Assembly: GCA_031361295.1 (NCBI GenBank)
Contig: JANMCN010000213.1
Span: 1-9,063 of the forward strand
From: JALZOC01 sp031361295
GTDB lineage: Bacteria > Acidobacteriota > Vicinamibacteria > Vicinamibacterales > 2-12-FULL-66-21
Length of the DNA: 9,063 bases
Direction of reading: 5' to 3'
The position numbers and the translations under genes were made by a program. Below the pieces are notes generated by a model. The model had not been told where the DNA came from. It ran no database searches and saw only the letters and a list, made by a program, of their open reading frames with translations. This document shows, piece after piece, positions 6,017-9,063 of the stretch (position 1 is its first letter; each line of letters begins with the position of its first letter).

Positions 6017-6610
6017 ATGGCGGCATGGCAGCTGAATGGTAGCGTCCTCATCGCCTGCAACTGCGATTGGGGCTGCCCCTGCAACTTCAACGCGCGGCCA
6101 AGCCGCGGAGACTGCGAAGGCGGGTGGATCTGGGTGATCGGCCAGGGACACGTCGATGACGTTCGTCTTGACGGTCTGGGCGCCGCGCTGTTCGCCGACT
6201 GGCCCGGGGCAATCCACGAGGGGGGCGGTCGCGCCGTGTGCTATGTGGACGATCGTGCAGACGAGGCGCAGCGGTCGGCGCTGACGCGCGTGCTGCGGGG
6301 CGACCTCGGCGGCCCCTGGGGCATCTTCAAGAAGACCTACGAGCTCGAGGGACCGGCCCCCGCCCGCTTCGACGTCAACATAGCGGCGCACCATTCGCGC
6401 GCGACGATCGGGGATCTCGTCGAGCTCGAACTGCAGGCGATCCGCAACCCCGTGACGCAGGCGGAGGTCCATCCGGAAGTCGTCCTGCCAGAGGGGCTGG
6501 TCGTGAAGCGAGGCAGCATGGCCGCGTCCAGGGTCTTCCGCGTCCGCGGGGGGGTGCAGTACGACCACTCGGGCCAGTACGCCGCCTTCGGTCCTTTTGA
6601 GTACTCGTGA
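6017..6610 (+). CDS. DUF1326-family protein with CxC-x3-CxC motif
   Basis: This 197-residue soluble protein is recognised as DUF1326 (PF07040, COG5588). The start is MAAWQLNGS followed by the family signature CNCDWGCPCNF, with cysteines at 14, 16, 20 and 22. Further cysteines lie at 33 (GDCEGG) and 75. The length is normal for the family and no signal peptide or membrane helix is visible. The family's biochemical role is unknown to me. The clustered cysteines suggest metal binding or thiol chemistry. DUF1326 genes often sit beside a DUF2182 membrane protein, but no such partner follows here. The gene appears monocistronic, with its own promoter and ribosome site, and has strong GC bias at third codon positions. 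Confidence 0.88.
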   Translation: MAAWQLNGSVLIACNCDWGCPCNFNARPSRGDCEGGWIWVIGQGHVDDVRLDGLGAALFADWPGAIHEGGGRAVCYVDDRADEAQRSALTRVLRGDLGGPWGIFKKTYELEGPAPARFDVNIAAHHSRATIGDLVELELQAIRNPVTQAEVHPEVVLPEGLVVKRGSMAASRVFRVRGGVQYDHSGQYAAFGPFEYS

Positions 6611-6620
6611 GTGCAAATGA

Positions 6621-6794
6621 TCAGCGACCTCTCTTGACCTTCCAAGGCCGAACCAGGTTCTCCGGCAGATCGACGAGCGGATCAGCGTTCACGTCGCATT
6701 CGATCAGTCGGCCGGTCTCGTCGGGACCATAGCCGCGCGGCCTCGGTCGAGCGCCGAACTGGTTGCGGATTGCGCGTGGCCCAGCCGTGGACAT
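6621..6794 (-). CDS. Possible small protein or gene fragment, convergent with the DUF1326 gene
   Basis: This is a 57-residue frame beginning MSTAGPRAIRNQFG and ending near VDLPENLVRPWKVKRGR. Third codon positions are strongly G/C biased and the composition looks protein-like. The frame stays open upstream to an ATG at 6905, but that part is Arg/Ser-rich and unconvincing. No good ribosome site precedes 6794. It ends 10 bp from the DUF1326 stop, in convergent orientation. I recognise no family. It could be a small gene, the surviving C-terminus of a deleted gene, or chance. Confidence 0.33.
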   Translation of the reverse strand: MSTAGPRAIRNQFGARPRPRGYGPDETGRLIECDVNADPLVDLPENLVRPWKVKRGR

Positions 6795-6898
6795 CGATAG
6801 GGAGGCCCTACTCTCAGAGGAGCGCCGACGTCCCACATCGCGGGCGCGCGCGGCTCCGCGGTAGCCATCCTTGTCTTGGGGCTGTCCGCCACACGCTA

Positions 6899-7164
6899 GT
6901 GGCATTTCGGATCAACGCCACCGTGCACTTTCTGAACGATTCAACCAACACCACACGCCCAGTGTCTTACGTCGCGACCCACGGGCGGTCCGGGTCGGCG
7001 TTCAACGTAGGCTTACTCACGACGGACTCGTCGGGCGCGGGCACGACAACGGTCCATTTCGACCTCTGCGACCATACGACTTTGTTCTGGTGGTTAATGA
7101 CGGCTCGATCCCGGGGGCCGCACGCTCCGGGCATCCAAAAGATAGCCCTGGTAGTCGCGCGTAG
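6899..7164 (+). pseudogene. Possible frameshifted remnant of a beta-rich protein
   Basis: One plus-strand frame (6899 to about 7066) reads FRINATVHFLNDS, then GLLTTDSSGAGTTTVHFDL. The next frame takes over around 7067-7075 with RPYDFVLVVNDGSIPG and stops at 7164. Joined, they resemble a beta-sandwich edge of the type 'TTDSxGxGxxxVHFDL...YDFVLVVNDG'. Each piece alone ends in unlikely sequence. No start or ribosome site is visible. This is a reading of pattern only and could be coincidence. Confidence 0.25.
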
Positions 7165-7224
7165 TACCGAGGACAATCACCGGGCCCGGTGCGTCGGGAT
7201 CGGACGGGAGTCTCCGCGAGAGTC

Positions 7225-7231
7225 GAGGTGG
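7225..7231 (+). promoter_or_regulatory. Ribosome binding site for the exported protein
   Basis: GAGGTGG lies 8 nt before the ATG at 7240 and 14 nt before an alternative in-frame ATG at 7246. The spacing favours 7240. Both starts retain the signal peptide. Confidence 0.55.
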
Positions 7232-7239
7232 TATCGCTG

Positions 7240-8724
7240 ATGATCATGCGTACTCGGATCTCTACGTTGTGGACTTGCATGTTCGTGCTGATGGGAGCTG
7301 GTCCGAGCCGCTCCGTGACGGCGGCCCCTCCCCAGGCCGTTCCACTGCACGTGCTCAAGATCGCTGCCGGACCTGCTGGATCGACGTCGAATGGCACGTT
7401 CGTCCTCACGGAAGAACGCTCGGTCTTCAACCGGATTGATGACCATGAGGTCATCGTGGCGTTCGACTGGGAGGGCACTCCCGGCCCGCATAAGCTGCTC
7501 GCTGTGTGGCGCAGCCAGGACGGCGGCGTGACCTCGACATCTTCGATGGACTACATCGCCAAGGGACGCCGGTTCGGAGCGTTCTGGCGATTGACGTTGT
7601 CCCCTACGGCGCCGATCGGCACCTGGTCGGTCGAAGCGACGGTCGATGGTGAGCCCGGCGGACGATTCACCTTTGAGATCACGGACACAAAGGTGCGGCC
7701 GGGCCAGCCTAGTCAACCGGTGAACGTGAAAACGCCACTCGCGCAGTCCGAGCTGTACGATCGCCTCGGGCGCATGTTCGTGAGCATCGAGCGGTTCTCC
7801 TCGGCAGGACGCGCGCTGGATACCGTATCCGGAGTGCTGGGTACGAAGGGCCGCGTCTACACCTCGATGGCGGCAATCGACGACGTGGACAGGATTCGGG
7901 GGGTTCTCCCGGACGGAAGCACACGCGAACTGCAAACGCTGTTCGCGTGGAACAGACGCCAGGGCTGGGCCATTCTCGAGGCGACGAACACCAAGGAGAT
8001 CGATCTCCCCGTGGCCGCCAGCGGCTCGGTCAGGATCGGCGACAGATGCTTCTCCATAGAAGGGAGCCCGTCAGCGGGCGTCCTGGTCGACCTCAGCGTG
8101 ATCGGGCAACGTGCCGCCCCTGACGGGGGCTGGCTGGCCACCTTCATCAATGGTTTTGGGACTCCTGGAGCACCGGTCGTGAATGAGTACGGGGAGCTCC
8201 TGGGAGTCGTTGGCGCGTCGCCCGGCGCAACCCGCATGGCAGTGCTGTTGCGCGACAGGGCGGAACTCAAAGGCGTTCCCATCGTGCCCTTCGGCTTCTT
8301 TCGGCTTCGCGACGATGTCGTTTCGACGCGCATCGCGGATCTGCGCAGTCGCGGTGAGCTCATGGCGGCGCTCGCGGGCGAGCAGAATGTGCTGTCGGGC
8401 GGATTTGCGCGCGAGATTGCGCGAACCAACACGGTGGCGCCGTCGGATCAACGCGACGAGTTCTCAGCGGCCGAAAAGAAGATGGTCGCCTTTGTCACCT
8501 GGAATCCCGTCGAGAAGTTGAAAGGCTTGGCGATCATCCGACTGTTTGATGTCGACAACCGCCCGGTTATGGAAACCAAGCCGATGAAGGTCAGCCTAGG
8601 CAAGGGACAAATGTCACTGTCGTCGTGGGAGCTACCGATATCGTCGCTGTCCGGAACCTATCGGGCAGACGTCATGCTCGACGCGAGACCGATATGGCGC
8701 GGGTTCGTCAAGATCACTCAATGA
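7240..8724 (+). CDS. Secreted protein: Ig-like domain, inactive trypsin-fold domain, Ig-like domain
   Basis: This is a 494-residue exported protein of unknown role. Residues 1 to about 29 form a signal peptide (MIMRTR, hydrophobic core, then SRSVTAA). Residues 33-150 look like an Ig-like beta domain ending GTWSVEATVDGEPGGRFTFEI. Residues about 172-337 follow the outline of an HtrA/S1C trypsin fold: TVSGVLGTKGRVYTS, then VLPDG, then SVRIGDRCFSIEGSP, then GTPGAPVVNEYGELLGVVG. The catalytic positions are not conserved: the His site reads YTSMAAI (207-213), the Asp site GWAIL (242-246) and the Ser site GTPGAP instead of GNSGGP (307-312). It is probably a binding or scaffold pseudoprotease. Residues about 405-494 form a second Ig-like domain that resembles the first (GTYRADVMLD). 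GAGGTGG at 7225-7231 supports the 7240 start; 7189 would add a non-signal extension. Confidence 0.82.
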   Translation: MIMRTRISTLWTCMFVLMGAGPSRSVTAAPPQAVPLHVLKIAAGPAGSTSNGTFVLTEERSVFNRIDDHEVIVAFDWEGTPGPHKLLAVWRSQDGGVTSTSSMDYIAKGRRFGAFWRLTLSPTAPIGTWSVEATVDGEPGGRFTFEITDTKVRPGQPSQPVNVKTPLAQSELYDRLGRMFVSIERFSSAGRALDTVSGVLGTKGRVYTSMAAIDDVDRIRGVLPDGSTRELQTLFAWNRRQGWAILEATNTKEIDLPVAASGSVRIGDRCFSIEGSPSAGVLVDLSVIGQRAAPDGGWLATFINGFGTPGAPVVNEYGELLGVVGASPGATRMAVLLRDRAELKGVPIVPFGFFRLRDDVVSTRIADLRSRGELMAALAGEQNVLSGGFAREIARTNTVAPSDQRDEFSAAEKKMVAFVTWNPVEKLKGLAIIRLFDVDNRPVMETKPMKVSLGKGQMSLSSWELPISSLSGTYRADVMLDARPIWRGFVKITQ

Positions 8725-8846
8725 ATGGTGCGCCGGAAATGCACGCGTCTCGATTGGAACGGGACTTGCGCCACAGCGTCACCCTTGCCGTCGACGGTTG
8801 TACCCACTCGGTCTTTGAGACCACCATCCACACTGTGTCCTGGTAG
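8721..8846 (+). CDS. Possible 41-residue protein overlapping the upstream stop
   Basis: The ATG at 8721-8723 overlaps the TGA of the exported protein (ATGA), a common arrangement for translational coupling. The frame reads MNGAPEMHASRLERDL and ends VFETTIHTVSW, with G/C-biased third positions. There is no signal peptide, no family I recognise and no independent ribosome site. It may be a real small protein, a truncated downstream gene, or an accidental frame. Confidence 0.28.
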   Translation: MNGAPEMHASRLERDLRHSVTLAVDGCTHSVFETTIHTVSW

Positions 8847-9063
8847 TGGCGGCCTCTCGAGCTACTGACCCGGTAACACATACGATGTCGCTCGGCGCCC
8901 ACGGGCGGATGCGCCTTCACCCCAATTCCTCCCCGGCGCACACGCGGCCTCCCCTCGCTCGCGTTGATACCACTCGCACCAGGTTGTGCTAGCCTGTCGG
9001 GCTGCGTCGCGTCCCATCGCCTTCTCGTGGCGGGGAGGCGGAAGCGCGACAGCAAACACCCTG
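8847..9063. other. Unassigned GC-rich end of the window
   Basis: No gene, terminator or RNA is recognisable. A faint promoter-like pair, TTGATA (8965-8970) and TGCTAG 17 bp downstream, could drive a gene starting beyond the window, but the -10 match is poor. Confidence 0.4.

Noticed and set aside
7177..7935. Minus-strand 252-codon frame opposite the exported protein
   Set aside because: It is a shadow of the plus-strand gene, which has a signal peptide, ribosome site and domain structure.
1..9063. CRISPR array, riboswitch, toxin-antitoxin or defence genes
   Set aside because: I found no regularly spaced repeats, no recognisable riboswitch core and no reading frames resembling those families.

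Overview
The window looks like chromosomal DNA from a GC-rich, Gram-negative-type bacterium. Acidobacteriota is the best guess, with Planctomycetota or Verrucomicrobiota less likely. The reasons are the pairing of a zinc-ribbon/Ser-Thr kinase/TPR receptor with an ECF-type sigma factor of the 'FPTTRWTLV' type, a lipobox lipoprotein and an exported Ig-like/trypsin-fold protein. This assignment comes from recognising protein families by eye and was not checked against a database.

The most important structure is a genomic island. A complete tRNA-Ser(GGA) gene lies at 3-92. The last 21 bases of that gene (72-92, T-loop through CCA) recur exactly at 5718-5738, where no other part of a tRNA is present. 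This is the usual scar of integration into the 3' end of a tRNA gene, so about 5.65 kb (93-5738) is read as integrated DNA. Inside it, left to right, are a decayed and truncated IS110-family transposase (338-872, minus strand), a small orphan lipoprotein (1061-1528, minus strand), and a two-gene plus-strand operon: a 1028-residue membrane Ser/Thr kinase (1681-4767) and an ECF-type sigma factor 6 nt downstream (4774-5499). The right edge (5500-5717) is non-coding and carries an inverted repeat and short direct repeats. No integrase is recognisable, so the island is either non-autonomous or has lost its recombinase.

The kinase and sigma factor probably form one signalling unit. The periplasmic TPR/sensor part would detect a signal or partner, the cytoplasmic kinase would fire, and the sigma factor would redirect RNA polymerase. 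No anti-sigma gene is visible, and the acidic motif of sigma region 2.2 looks weakened and lies next to a threonine. Phosphorylation-controlled sigma activity is therefore a reasonable hypothesis.

Right of the island are a DUF1326-family protein with a CxC-x3-CxC motif (6017-6610, with a plausible promoter and a good ribosome binding site), a poorly resolved stretch with gene fragments (6611-7239), and a secreted 494-residue protein (7240-8724). That protein has Ig-like domains flanking a trypsin-fold domain that seems to have lost its whole catalytic triad. A 41-codon reading frame overlaps its stop codon (8721-8846). The last 217 bases hold nothing I can identify.
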